15,954 nucleotides of DNA from the NCBI GenBank assembly GCA_937922005.1, contig CAKZWV010000057.1:1-15954 (forward strand), read 5' to 3'. This stretch comes from an uncultured Clostridia bacterium. Lineage in GTDB: Bacteria; Bacillota; Clostridia; Saccharofermentanales; DTU023. Below, piece by piece: positions 6,694 to 14,418 of this stretch. The translations under genes and the position numbers were made by a program. The notes beneath the pieces are model-generated. The model had not been told where the DNA came from, made no database searches, and was given only the letters and a program-made list of their open reading frames with translations. How positions within the stretch are numbered: position 1 is the stretch's first letter; each line of letters opens with the position of its first letter.

Positions 6694-7656
6694 ATGACAA
6701 ACGCAAGAACAGACCAAATACCCGCTTGCAAGGATCTCTATGTCCTCACTGGCTTTCTAGGCTCAGGGAAAACGACCTTGCTGAATGATCTTCTGAAGGA
6801 AGTGAAGAATAAAAAGATCGGGGTCATTCAAAATGAGTTCGGAAAAATTTCCATTGATGGAGAGATCCTTCGTTCTCAGGATGGAATTACCATGCAGGAA
6901 ATCTCGGCTGGGTCGATCTTTTGTACTTGCCTTAAACTTAAGTTCGTAGAAGCCCTGGCCCAGATGGCTCAAGAAGACCTGGATCTTGTGGTCGTGGAGT
7001 CTTCCGGCCTGGCAGACCCTTCGAATGTCGGAGAGATCCTGGCAGCTGTCACAGAGCTTACGGGCCCAGGGGCGTATTGCTTGCGGGGGGTGATTTGTCT
7101 GGTAGATGCCCTCCATATTAACCAGCAATTGCCTTCAGAAGAGACAGTCCTCCGTCAATTGGTCCACTGTCATCTGGCGGTTATCAATAAGAGTGATCTG
7201 GTCGAAGAAAAAGAAATTCAGGCTATTCAGCGAAGCATCCGTTCGGTGAACCCCAAATGTCTCATCGAAGTCACCTCCTTTGGCAAGATCAAGGCCGAGA
7301 CTTGGGAAACCGATTTTATGGCCTATCAATGAAAAGAGGATGAAGCCTCCCTCAATATGGTGGATAATAAGCCCAAGACGCTCTCTCTTACGACCGATGT
7401 CCCCCTACCTAAAGAGGGCTTCGAGGCCTTCTTACGGGCCGTGGCCCCTGACGCCTATCGGATCAAGGGCTTTGCCCAGCTGACCGATGGCTGGGTCCAA
7501 GTGGATATGGTCGAGGAACGTTTGGACTTTAAGCCTTGTTCTCCCAAAAAGGAAACGCAGCTGGTCTTTTTATCCAAAGTTTCTATCCAAATCGTCCGCA
7601 CTGTCCATGATGAATGGGAGAAAAACCTAGCCTTACCCGTTCATCTCCACAATTAA
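6694..7656 (+). pseudogene. COG0523/CobW-family GTPase, reading frame split by an in-frame UGA
   Basis: The first 212 codons form a complete G domain: Walker A GFLGSGKTT (20-28), NEFG (47-50), a C-x-C metal motif in SIFCTCLK (Cys77, Cys79), Walker B ESSGLADPS (102-110) and NKSD (165-168). TGA at 7330-7332 stops it. The same frame then stays open to 7656 and encodes the CobW C-terminal domain (DAYRIKGF, DGWVQVDMV). The inner ATG at 7357 has no close ribosome site. GAAAGGA lies 7 bases before the main ATG. COG0523 proteins are GTP-driven metal chaperones or insertases, often linked to zinc stress. The gene leads a cluster with a CxxC protein and a symporter. The UGA may be a nonsense mutation, a real split into two peptides, or recoding; the first is simplest. 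Confidence 0.78.
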
Positions 7657-7671
7657 GAAAAGGAGCATCCA

Positions 7672-7926
7672 ATGTTAAAAATTCAAATCATCGGGGCCAA
7701 CTGCCCAGACTGTGCCCGGGTTTATGACCGGGTCCAGGAGGTCGTCACCGACCTGGGCCTAGAGGCCAGTTTAGAAAAGGTGGAAAATTTAGTGGACATT
7801 GTCCGCCTAGGGGTCATGCAAAGCCCGGCCATTCTGGTCGACGGAAAGACCTTAAGCGCAGGCTCCGTGCCCTCTCTCAAAAAGATTCACAGCCTCCTCC
7901 TTCCCTACCAAGAAAAAGAGAAATAA
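7672..7926 (+). CDS. thioredoxin-like small protein with CxxC (redox-active disulfide protein type)
   Basis: 84 residues with the layout of the Thioredoxin_3 / glutaredoxin-like family. A first beta strand (MLKIQIIG) leads to NCPDC (Cys11, Cys14), then a helix, then VMQSPAILVDGKTLSAGSVPS with the expected cis-proline after the second strand. AAAAGGAG lies 7 bases before the ATG. It begins 15 bases after the GTPase C-terminal part and ends 63 bases before the symporter, so one operon is likely. Its partner is unknown. Thiol exchange or delivery of a soft metal to the COG0523 protein is inference. Confidence 0.78.
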   Translation: MLKIQIIGANCPDCARVYDRVQEVVTDLGLEASLEKVENLVDIVRLGVMQSPAILVDGKTLSAGSVPSLKKIHSLLLPYQEKEK

Positions 7927-7955
7927 GCTATCCTATAGGGCGATAAAAGGGCTTG

Positions 7956-7983
7956 AAAACTAGTTCTGCCTAGTTTTAGGAGG
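7956..7983 (+). promoter_or_regulatory. hairpin touching the symporter ribosome binding site
   Basis: AAAACTAG (7956-7963) pairs perfectly with CTAGTTTT (7970-7977), and AGGAGG (7978-7983) follows at once. It could stabilise the message or modulate translation of the symporter. Confidence 0.35.
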
Positions 7984-7989
7984 TATATT

Positions 7990-9180
7990 ATGCAAAATCT
8001 GTTCAAAAGTCTGCCATTCCGCCTTTTGGTAGCCTTAATCGTCGGGATCCTCTTGGGTCTTGTCGCCAATGAAGCCGTCATGACTTTCATTGTGCCTGTC
8101 CACTACATTCTGGGACAATTTGTGAATTTCATGGTGCCCCTGATCATCCTGGGCTTTATTGCCCCGGCCATTGTGACCATGGGCTCCAATGCCTCTAGGA
8201 TGTTGGGCGTGGCACTCTTGGTCGCCTATTGTTCTTCCGTCATGGCGGCCATCTTGACTATGTTTGCTGGCTTTGGGATCATTCCCAACCTACATATTGC
8301 CAGTGAGGTGGCGGGCCTCAAGGAACTACCCAAGATGGTCTTCCAGCTTAACATTCCTCAGGTCATGCCCGTCATGACCGCCTTAGTCACCGCAGTGCTG
8401 ATCGGTTTAGCCACCGCCTGGACAAAGGCCAAAACCTGGGCGCACTTGCTCGAAGAACTGCAGCAAATAGTCCTGACCATCGTTACCCACATCTTAATCC
8501 CCGTCTTGCCTGTTTTTATTGCTACGACTTTCATGAAGCTTTCTTACCAAGGAGTCTTAACGAAGCAATTCCCCGTCTTCCTGAAGATTATTGTCATCGT
8601 CATGCTTTGCCATTATATCTGGATGGGGGTTCTCTACTTTGTCGCTGGACTCTATGCCAAAAAGAGTGGTTGGGATGTGCTTAAAAATTACGGGGCCGCC
8701 TATCTTACCGCCGTCGGAACCATGTCTTCCGCTGCAACCCTCCCTGTTGCCCTCCGGGGTGCTCACGCTTCGTGTCCTCCCCTCCAGGACGATGTAGTCG
8801 ACTTTTGTATTCCCCTCTTTGCCAACGTCCATATGCCTGGATCAGTCTTAACGGAGACCTTCTTTGTCATGACCATCTCCCAGATCCTCTATGGTGAAAT
8901 GCCTTCTATGGGGAAAATGATTGCCTTCTGTATGCTCCTTGCCATCTTTGGCGTTGCAGCCCCTGGGGTCCCTGGAGGAACCGTTATGGCCTCTCTCGGC
9001 CTCATCACGGGCCTCTTAGGCTTTGATGACAATGGCACAGGAATGATCCTCGCCATCTTTGCCCTGCAAGATAGCTTTGGTACCGCTTGCAACGTCACCG
9101 GCGACGGGGCTCTGACCCTCATCATGACCAGGTACGCCCAAAAGCACCACCTCAAAGCTGCCGAGCCGATTGAGGACTAA
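7990..9180 (+). CDS. DAACS-family (GltP/SstT-like) sodium- or proton-coupled symporter, substrate unknown
   Basis: 396 residues, membrane-embedded throughout, with the SDF fold. Six N-terminal helices are followed by hairpin 1 (TMSSAATLP, 244-252), a TM7 motif ANVHMPGS (278-285) where classical members have NMDGT, hairpin 2 with APGVPGG (324-330), and TM8 LQDSFGTACNVTGDG (359-373). In GltPh the TM8 arginine binds the side-chain carboxylate of aspartate; by motif alignment Gly364 stands there, while the Asp (361), Thr (365) and Asn (368) are kept. The substrate is therefore probably not an acidic amino acid. AGGAGG lies 6 bases before the ATG. It closes the GTPase/CxxC cluster. Confidence 0.88.
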   Translation: MQNLFKSLPFRLLVALIVGILLGLVANEAVMTFIVPVHYILGQFVNFMVPLIILGFIAPAIVTMGSNASRMLGVALLVAYCSSVMAAILTMFAGFGIIPNLHIASEVAGLKELPKMVFQLNIPQVMPVMTALVTAVLIGLATAWTKAKTWAHLLEELQQIVLTIVTHILIPVLPVFIATTFMKLSYQGVLTKQFPVFLKIIVIVMLCHYIWMGVLYFVAGLYAKKSGWDVLKNYGAAYLTAVGTMSSAATLPVALRGAHASCPPLQDDVVDFCIPLFANVHMPGSVLTETFFVMTISQILYGEMPSMGKMIAFCMLLAIFGVAAPGVPGGTVMASLGLITGLLGFDDNGTGMILAIFALQDSFGTACNVTGDGALTLIMTRYAQKHHLKAAEPIED

Positions 9181-9289
9181 CCACTGAAAAGTGAGGATTC
9201 TGATGGAATCTATCGAATAATAATTAGCAAATCTAGAAATTTCCCCTGCTATCTGACAAGGGAACAGGAAAGAATCTCACTTGTTTTAC

Positions 9290-9320
9290 AACCAGCAACA
9301 GCTATGTTGCTGGTTTTTTT
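9290..9320 (+). terminator. intrinsic terminator after the symporter
   Basis: AACCAGCAACA (9290-9300) and TGTTGCTGGTT (9305-9315) form an 11-bp perfect stem with loop GCTA, and the T run continues to 9320. Confidence 0.92.
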
Positions 9321-9392
9321 GAATCATCCGGCCTAAGCGGATGTTCATAGATGGCTAGAATGAATCTTAAAAGAGGGAAAGGAGGATTCATC

Positions 9393-10466
9393 ATGAAATG
9401 CTCAAAAGCCTATATGGTTCGATTTTTACTAAATCTCACTTTTAGCCTCCTGTGCGTTATCGGGGGTGGTTCGCTATGCATGCTACTATTTCCTACGGAC
9501 ATCTTTGATGATTTTAAGCCACTATGGCTTCCCCTTGCCCTTGCCTGCAGCTTAGCTCATTTGCTATCATACAGGTTCTTGCTATTGCTAAATCATGATA
9601 TCTTTAACCTGTCTCTTTTTCACCCTATGGACCAAACAAGCATATTGGAGAATCTAGGAATGACCAATTTCCTCTGCCTAGGAATTTGGTCATTCCTATA
9701 TTGGGTATGGGGATATAAGGTGGTGTTGGAAGATATGCTTTATGTCAGCAGCTACTGGATTAGGAAGACTATCTATGCCTACTGGATGATTTTCATTGGA
9801 TATTTTATCATAATCATTTCGGTAAGCGTTGATTGTTGGAAACTAAGCCATACCTGCAGTGACCGCAGAATTCGAATGAATCGTACTAGTGAATCGACCT
9901 CTCCTAGACCTGAACCTGAAGCAGTTCAGACAGAAGAAAGGTGCGGACATTCCACTTTAGCAGCCCACGATAGGAAAGATTGCCTACAGCATATCAAACT
10001 CGTTCTTACAGAAGCTTGGAAGGGAAATACTTTCTTTAGGATCACTTTTGTCATGCGGGTCTTGCTTCATATCGCTCTAAACTTATTTCTGGTGATCTAT
10101 GTCGGTTTTGTTCTATATCTGCAAAGTCCGTCTTACTCCTATATTGTGATATATCTATGCGGTGTAAGTCTTCATCTTTACATGTTGCAAATACTCCTAT
10201 TCGTGAATACTTCTCTCTTAAGTTGGATTCCTTTCTTTCGCTTCCACAGAATTCAATCCATCGATACGATCAATTTTGCTAATATTCTTTGCTTGCTGAT
10301 ATGGCCGATACTGTATTTCATAATGGCTGATGGCTCTTCTATATTGTCCCCGGATATCTCTTATTTTTACACACACATGTTGGGATTTTTTCTGACTGCA
10401 ACGATAGGAGTATTATACCGCAGAGGTCTTGTGAAACTCGGGCAAAGGAACCAGAAAGGCTTCTAG
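9393..10466 (+). CDS. unrecognised polytopic membrane protein, apparently internally duplicated
   Basis: I do not recognise the family. The start chosen is ATG 9393, because AAAGGAGG lies 7 bases before it; an earlier in-frame ATG at 9351 has no such site. That gives 357 residues. There are about eight hydrophobic segments in two blocks of four, joined by a charged loop (about residues 150-205: SDRRIRMNRTSES..., DRKDCLQHIK). The halves look alike: VRFLLNLTFSLLCVI and MRVLLHIALNLFLVI begin them, and GMTNFLCLGIWSFLYW matches INFANILCLLIWPILYF at the same place in each. It stands alone between two terminators. Its codon use looks more A+T-rich than that of the symporter. Transport, sensing or bacteriocin resistance are all possible; nothing decides. 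Confidence 0.72.
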   Translation: MKCSKAYMVRFLLNLTFSLLCVIGGGSLCMLLFPTDIFDDFKPLWLPLALACSLAHLLSYRFLLLLNHDIFNLSLFHPMDQTSILENLGMTNFLCLGIWSFLYWVWGYKVVLEDMLYVSSYWIRKTIYAYWMIFIGYFIIIISVSVDCWKLSHTCSDRRIRMNRTSESTSPRPEPEAVQTEERCGHSTLAAHDRKDCLQHIKLVLTEAWKGNTFFRITFVMRVLLHIALNLFLVIYVGFVLYLQSPSYSYIVIYLCGVSLHLYMLQILLFVNTSLLSWIPFFRFHRIQSIDTINFANILCLLIWPILYFIMADGSSILSPDISYFYTHMLGFFLTATIGVLYRRGLVKLGQRNQKGF

Positions 10467-10478
10467 GCTCAGGAGTGC

Positions 10479-10607
10479 TTAGGGGATGGCCCCCTTCCCT
10501 AAAAGAGCCTCGGCCAGGATCAGACCAAAAAGAACGTAGAGCAGGGCGACTAGCCCCGAGGCTACTGAGTCAGGCCATGCCTAGGAACTCTTTTGGTATG
10601 AAAGACC
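10479..10607 (-). pseudogene. possible remnant of a membrane protein C-terminus
   Basis: On minus, a 33-codon stretch without a start reads AWPDSV, then a membrane-helix-like ASGLVALLYVLFGLILAEAL, ending LLGKGAIP and TAA at 10479. In the next frame just upstream is SFIPKEFLGMA. Joined by a one-base shift these would form a plausible permease tail. No homologue is recognised, so chance cannot be excluded. The rest of 10467-10757 holds only a terminator. Confidence 0.28.
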
Positions 10608-10656
10608 AAAGGGATGTGATAAAAAGTTGTAAGGGCATGAAGCATCCTTTCTAAAA

Positions 10657-10687
10657 AGCCCACTCGCGTGGGCTCTTTGGTTTTTTT
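10657..10687 (+). terminator. intrinsic terminator, possibly bidirectional
   Basis: AGCCCAC (10657-10663) pairs with GTGGGCT (10668-10674) around TCGC. The plus strand continues CTTTGG and seven T. On minus the stem is followed by five T. Confidence 0.75.
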
Positions 10688-10757
10688 AACGTCTTGGGCT
10701 AGAATGGGACGAGTAAATTTTAAAACCCCGCTATGACAGGGGCTAAGGAGGCCATTC

Positions 10758-12215
10758 TTGCAATCTCGTATCCGTGTCTGGGTCAATACCCACCGTAACG
10801 CTATTAACCTTATCAAATATTTGCTTTTTTCTGTCGTTCTAATCATCGTCGCTTGGCTCATAGATGTGCGTTTCCCTTTCTGTAAGGCCTATATTCCATC
10901 TATCCTCTTACTAAGCCCATCGGTTACCGAGACCTACCTTGCTAACCTCAGTGGTGTATTTTTGAGTATCTCGACCTTCACTTTTTCGACAATTCTCACA
11001 GTGTTAAGCCTTTATAACTCCAGTTTTGCTGCCGGGACCCTCCAGATGTTTATCGACAAGCCCATTGTTCTCAACGTCTTGGGGTCCTTCTTCGGCGGCT
11101 TCTTCTACTCCGTCCTCAGTCTTTTTATGATCCCTCAATCTACCTATGAGGTAGATCTGGTATCAGGAACCTTTGGGGTCGTCTTTGCCTTCATCTCCAT
11201 GGTCAACTTTATTTTCTTTGTCCAGGAGGTTATCAGAGACGTCAAGGCGAATCACGTTGTCGATGACTTAGAGGCAGAAGCCCGAGTCTTGATCGCTGAA
11301 GAAGTTGAAAAGCGCTCCTCTTCAAACCTCCAGGCTCCTAAGCTCCTAGCCTATAAGGAAAAAATCTACGCCCATACAACAGGTTATCTCCTTGCTCTTG
11401 ACAAGGCTAAAATGACAAAAACCTTATCCTCTTTTCAGGGTCTCCTCCTCATTAGTCAATCTCTGGGCTCTTACGTGAATGAGGGCGAATATATCGCCAT
11501 TCTCCAAAAAGCTAATCCTGGAGTACCAGGCGAAGGGAGCTCAGAAGGAAGTTCGGAAGAGAGCTCAGAAGAGGGCTCAAAAGAAGGCAACGCTAGCAAT
11601 GATCCTAACTTTCAAAAGGACCAGGACTTTCCTGAATTCCAAATGTCACCCGAGGACCAGGCGGCTATCGATGCCCTCAAACCAGAAATTGCAAAGGGGC
11701 TGATCATTGGTGCAAGTCCCAACGAATGGCAAGGCTATCAATCTCGCCTCCAATACCTGGTAGAAATTGGGATTCGTGGCTTATCCAGTGGCGGATCTGA
11801 CCCCTATCTGACTGCTGACTGTATCCGTAAACTTTGCTCCCTCTTGGGGGACCTCTTCCGAACCGACCATTTTTATATCGCTGAAAACGTCAGTCCTACC
11901 ATGCAAGTCATCATTAAGACGAAAACGGCTAAAGAAGAACTTTACCAGATCTTTCACCTCCTCCTATTGCGGGGAAAAAGTGAAACTGTCGTGATGATGG
12001 CCCTCCTGGAAGGTTTGCAGATCACCTACGCTAAGGCCCATCCCGACGTTAAGCCGGATGTAGCTGACTTTTTTGCTGCCTGCTATCAGACAGCCTGTGC
12101 CAATGTGACCCTGGATCTCGACCGACAAAAAATCGAAAGCCTCCAAGAGCAATTTACATTCGCCCATGACCGTCTTGACCCGATGGTTGGGGAGGCTTCT
12201 TCCGAAAAAGACTAA
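10758..12215 (+). CDS. DUF2254 predicted membrane protein
   Basis: 485 residues started by TTG, with AGGAG 7 bases ahead; no ATG is near. Four membrane segments fill the N-terminus (about residues 17-35, 60-85, 105-125, 140-160), with SGVFLSISTFTFSTILTVLS typical of the family. The soluble C-terminal half carries the family signature KGLIIGASPNEW...RLQYLVEIGIRGLSSGGSDPYLTADC (about 318-358). Members of DUF2254 have no established function. Between the two parts lies a Ser/Glu/Gly low-complexity insertion (about 256-282), encoded by imprecise repeats of a serine-glutamate unit; it probably forms a flexible loop. It is convergent with the amidohydrolase gene (25 bases between stops), with no obvious terminator between. 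Confidence 0.85.
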   Translation: MQSRIRVWVNTHRNAINLIKYLLFSVVLIIVAWLIDVRFPFCKAYIPSILLLSPSVTETYLANLSGVFLSISTFTFSTILTVLSLYNSSFAAGTLQMFIDKPIVLNVLGSFFGGFFYSVLSLFMIPQSTYEVDLVSGTFGVVFAFISMVNFIFFVQEVIRDVKANHVVDDLEAEARVLIAEEVEKRSSSNLQAPKLLAYKEKIYAHTTGYLLALDKAKMTKTLSSFQGLLLISQSLGSYVNEGEYIAILQKANPGVPGEGSSEGSSEESSEEGSKEGNASNDPNFQKDQDFPEFQMSPEDQAAIDALKPEIAKGLIIGASPNEWQGYQSRLQYLVEIGIRGLSSGGSDPYLTADCIRKLCSLLGDLFRTDHFYIAENVSPTMQVIIKTKTAKEELYQIFHLLLLRGKSETVVMMALLEGLQITYAKAHPDVKPDVADFFAACYQTACANVTLDLDRQKIESLQEQFTFAHDRLDPMVGEASSEKD

Positions 12216-12240
12216 AAACGGAGTACACCCCTAGAAGCGA

Positions 12241-13083
12241 TCAGGAAATGAGGCCTAAGACCTGGGCTGCGTGGCTACCCCAGAGACCTTGGAGGTCTTC
12301 GGAAGACAGACTAGCCCGACCAATTTGTTTTTCATAGCGGGATGGGGGCAAGAGGGGATAATCGCTCCCAAAGAGGATTTTGGGGAAGATCCCGATGGCC
12401 TTGGCCACCTCATAGACCTCGTGGCGGTATAGGAAAACTGAGGCTGCTGTGTCGTAGTAGACTCGGGAAAATTTGCGGCGTAATTCGGGCATGAGCTCAT
12501 AAAAGAGGAGGCCCCCACCCCAGTGGGCTAAAATGAGGGTCAGTTCGGGGAATAAATCGACTAATTTTTCAACATCGGCCAAGGAGGTAGACGTCTTGCC
12601 TGGATAGGGATGGCCCACAGGCTCGTTCATGTGGATGAGGAGGGGAAAGTCGTAGGCCAGGCAGGGCTCTACAATCCGGCCCATGGCCTTGGGATCTTGC
12701 AAGGAAAAGCCCTGACCCTCAGGGAAGAGCTCGCCCACCCCTCGAAGGCCTGCCTCAAAACAGCGGATCAGCTCGGCTCCCGTCTTAGGATCAAGGGGAT
12801 TGACAACGGCAAAGCCGATCAGGCGATCGGGGGCTGCCTTGACTTGGGCGATCGTATAGTCGTTAACGGCCTGGCAAAGGCCAGGATCTTGAAAGGCAAA
12901 GCCAAAGACGACGGCCCAATCGATCCCTTCTAGGTCCATCATGGCTAGGACCCGCTTAGCGTCTGCGAATTGGTTCACGGGGCTCTCCGAAAGCAGGCGA
13001 AAATAGGGTTCCTTGGCCCCTAGGGCCTGCCAGCCGCTGATGATATGGGGTGGTGTAAGGTGGACATGGGTGTCTATTTTCAT
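12241..13083 (-). CDS. amidohydrolase_2-family metal-dependent hydrolase
   Basis: 280 residues, a TIM barrel of the amidohydrolase_2 (PF04909) group, cytoplasmic. DTHVHL supplies the H-x-H metal ligands (His6, His8), LIHMNEP a third His (151), LILAHWGGG a fourth (187) and LFGSDYPLL the catalytic Asp (241), so the site is complete. Glu118 in VGELFPEGQG lies where some members have a ligand. The family includes decarboxylases and hydrolases of aromatic or amide substrates, and the substrate cannot be told from sequence. AAGGAGG lies 6 bases before the ATG. It is divergent from the 265-aa gene across a shared promoter region. Confidence 0.88.
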   Translation of the reverse strand: MKIDTHVHLTPPHIISGWQALGAKEPYFRLLSESPVNQFADAKRVLAMMDLEGIDWAVVFGFAFQDPGLCQAVNDYTIAQVKAAPDRLIGFAVVNPLDPKTGAELIRCFEAGLRGVGELFPEGQGFSLQDPKAMGRIVEPCLAYDFPLLIHMNEPVGHPYPGKTSTSLADVEKLVDLFPELTLILAHWGGGLLFYELMPELRRKFSRVYYDTAASVFLYRHEVYEVAKAIGIFPKILFGSDYPLLPPSRYEKQIGRASLSSEDLQGLWGSHAAQVLGLIS

Positions 13084-13138
13084 AGGTGACCTCCTTGAAT
13101 GAAGCTCTGCCGATTTTTTAAAGAGCTCGGTCAGATTA

Positions 13139-13170
13139 TTGACCCCTTGACCCTTGTTGATTCTTTGACC
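13139..13170 (+). repeat. iterated TTGACC boxes in the divergent promoter region
   Basis: TTGACC, TTGACC, TTGATT and TTGACC start at 13139, 13147, 13157 and 13165. The last serves as a -35 element. The others may be operator half-sites or chance duplication. Confidence 0.4.
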
Positions 13171-13194
13171 TCTGAGATCTTATTATACTATAAT
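13165..13194 (+). promoter_or_regulatory. promoter with symmetric -10 region
   Basis: TTGACC (13165-13170), an 18-base spacer and TATAAT (13189-13194) form a good plus-strand promoter. The sequence TATTATA-C-TATAATA is a perfect palindrome, so a -10 element also reads on minus toward the amidohydrolase gene, though its -35 is weak. The plus transcript would have a leader of nearly 190 bases, with GGCC-GCAA-GGCC as one small hairpin and a GATCAATAC tandem repeat (13348-13365). Confidence 0.6.
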
Positions 13195-13389
13195 AGGGTT
13201 GATACATTAAAGCAGGCCGCAAGGCCAATTGGGAACTAAAGATCTCATTTTGTAAGTGCTGGCCGATATAAAAGACGAAAGACTTGCTTTTGACCGTTAA
13301 GTGGTGAAAATATAAGCCTTAGTCTTAGAAACGTCGGACAGCAAGATGATCAATACGATCAATACGAATGGAGCACGGGAGAAGTTTAT

Positions 13390-14187
13390 ATGTTTGCATT
13401 TGTCAAGGAAGCGGATGGGGCCCTCTACAGGACAGCCGTTTTTGGGGCCTTTAACGATGAAGTTGCTAATGATACGTCCTTTGATGCAGCCTATCAGAAT
13501 TATTATTTGATCCTCAACAAGGATAAAACAGGTTTTTGCAAAAAATATTCCTTCGTCCAAGACGCTCCTGTTTTGGAGAAGGCCCTTTATTTCTATGAGT
13601 TTAACCGGGATGACTGGAACCTGGTCACCGACGACGATTTTTATGGTCACGTCGCCTGGCTGACTAGGGCCGAAGTTCAAGGACTTTTAAGGGGGGAGGC
13701 CCCCTCCCCCCAGGCCCTCCAAAAGGCTCTGGATATCGATGCCAAGGCCCAGTTTGACCTAGAGGGAGACCTGACCTCCTGGGACCAGATTGAGATGGTC
13801 CTAGGCTTTACTGGGGGTTTTCGAGGGGCTTACCTGGAAAGCCTTGCCCAAAGAAAAGCTCCTGACCAGGCCTGGACCCCCCTCCCCCTGGTGAGCCAGC
13901 AGCTCAGCCCCTTGGGAGAGCTGGGAGGCGAGGCTCTCCGGGTGGATTTGCGGGGCCCCTGGGGCTGGTCGGTCAGCTTTGAATTTCAAGGGCAGATTGC
14001 CTACTCCACCCTCAGTCGGGACCCTGACTTAGACGACCCTGTCTGGGAAGGTGGGGAAATGGGCATCAGCGATGATGGCCTCATCACCCTGGTGGATGAT
14101 GAGGAAGTCCAGGAGTATTTTCAGAATGACTTTTATACCTGGTTCCAAGGGAAGAAGGTCCACTATCGCTTGGGGATCGATGAATGA
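13390..14187 (+). CDS. unrecognised 265-aa cytoplasmic protein
   Basis: I do not recognise the family. The protein is soluble and acidic, with no signal peptide or membrane segment and many aromatic residues. The N-terminal half (QNYYLILNKDKTGFCKKYSF, ALYFYEFNRDDWNLVTDDDF) and the C-terminal half (WGWSVSFEFQGQIAYSTLSR, VQEYFQNDFYTWFQGKKVHY) look like two alpha/beta regions separated by a Leu/Gln/Pro-rich middle. GGGAGAAG lies about 8 bases before the ATG. It has its own promoter and long leader and is followed by an AT-richer segment with hsdS. The G+C-rich middle (13690-13960) matches chromosome genes to its left rather than hsdS. Confidence 0.7.
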   Translation: MFAFVKEADGALYRTAVFGAFNDEVANDTSFDAAYQNYYLILNKDKTGFCKKYSFVQDAPVLEKALYFYEFNRDDWNLVTDDDFYGHVAWLTRAEVQGLLRGEAPSPQALQKALDIDAKAQFDLEGDLTSWDQIEMVLGFTGGFRGAYLESLAQRKAPDQAWTPLPLVSQQLSPLGELGGEALRVDLRGPWGWSVSFEFQGQIAYSTLSRDPDLDDPVWEGGEMGISDDGLITLVDDEEVQEYFQNDFYTWFQGKKVHYRLGIDE

Positions 14188-14291
14188 ACTTGATTCGATA
14201 TGGGCTATGTAGTTCCTGTTGGTTTAGGATGGGAAGGCCTCTTTAAAGACGAAGTCATAGGAAAACCGTAGGGAGCTAATCATAAGGCAAG

Positions 14292-14325
14292 ATGGCGCAG
14301 GATAGGCCATATGGTGCAGGATAAG
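14292..14325 (+). repeat. imperfect 15-bp tandem repeat ahead of the small ORFs
   Basis: ATGGCGCAGGATAGG (14292-14306) and ATGGTGCAGGATAAG (14311-14325) differ at two positions and start 19 bases apart. The second contains the ATG of the 35-aa ORF. Sequence from 14188 to 14291 holds only a 23-codon ORF (MGYVVPVGLGW...) with no support. Confidence 0.4.
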
Positions 14326-14418
14326 CTTTCCCCAAGCGACTTTGACCGGGTGCTGCTAGTGGAAGCAGGGGCAAGTCTGCCGGAAGCGATTGAAACTGAG
14401 GTGAATTATGGCAAATGA
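14311..14418 (+). CDS. small ORF upstream of hsdS (35 aa)
   Basis: ATG at 14311 follows AGGATAGG by about 6 bases and encodes MVQDKLSPSDFDRVLLVEAG and on to TEVNYGK. No family is recognised. It overlaps the next small ORF by 11 bases. It may be a tiny gene or the 3' rest of a deleted gene such as an hsdM-linked one. Confidence 0.35.
   Translation: MVQDKLSPSDFDRVLLVEAGASLPEAIETEVNYGK

Noticed and set aside
7330..7332. Selenocysteine codon as the favoured explanation of the UGA in the GTPase
   Set aside because: The downstream hairpin is only 4 bp, the position is in a linker rather than a redox or metal site, and no selenium genes are seen. It is kept only as an option to test.
9351..9392. 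Upstream start for the duplicated membrane protein
   Set aside because: The ATG at 9351 lacks a ribosome site, while AAAGGAGG precedes the ATG at 9393 at proper distance.
10562..10861. Minus-strand 99-codon ORF across the DUF2254 start
   Set aside because: It overlaps the terminator, ribosome site and start of the DUF2254 gene and has no recognisable domain.
13195..13389. T-box or other known riboswitch in the leader
   Set aside because: No T-box consensus or other known core motif was recognised; only a small GGCC hairpin and a tandem repeat are visible.
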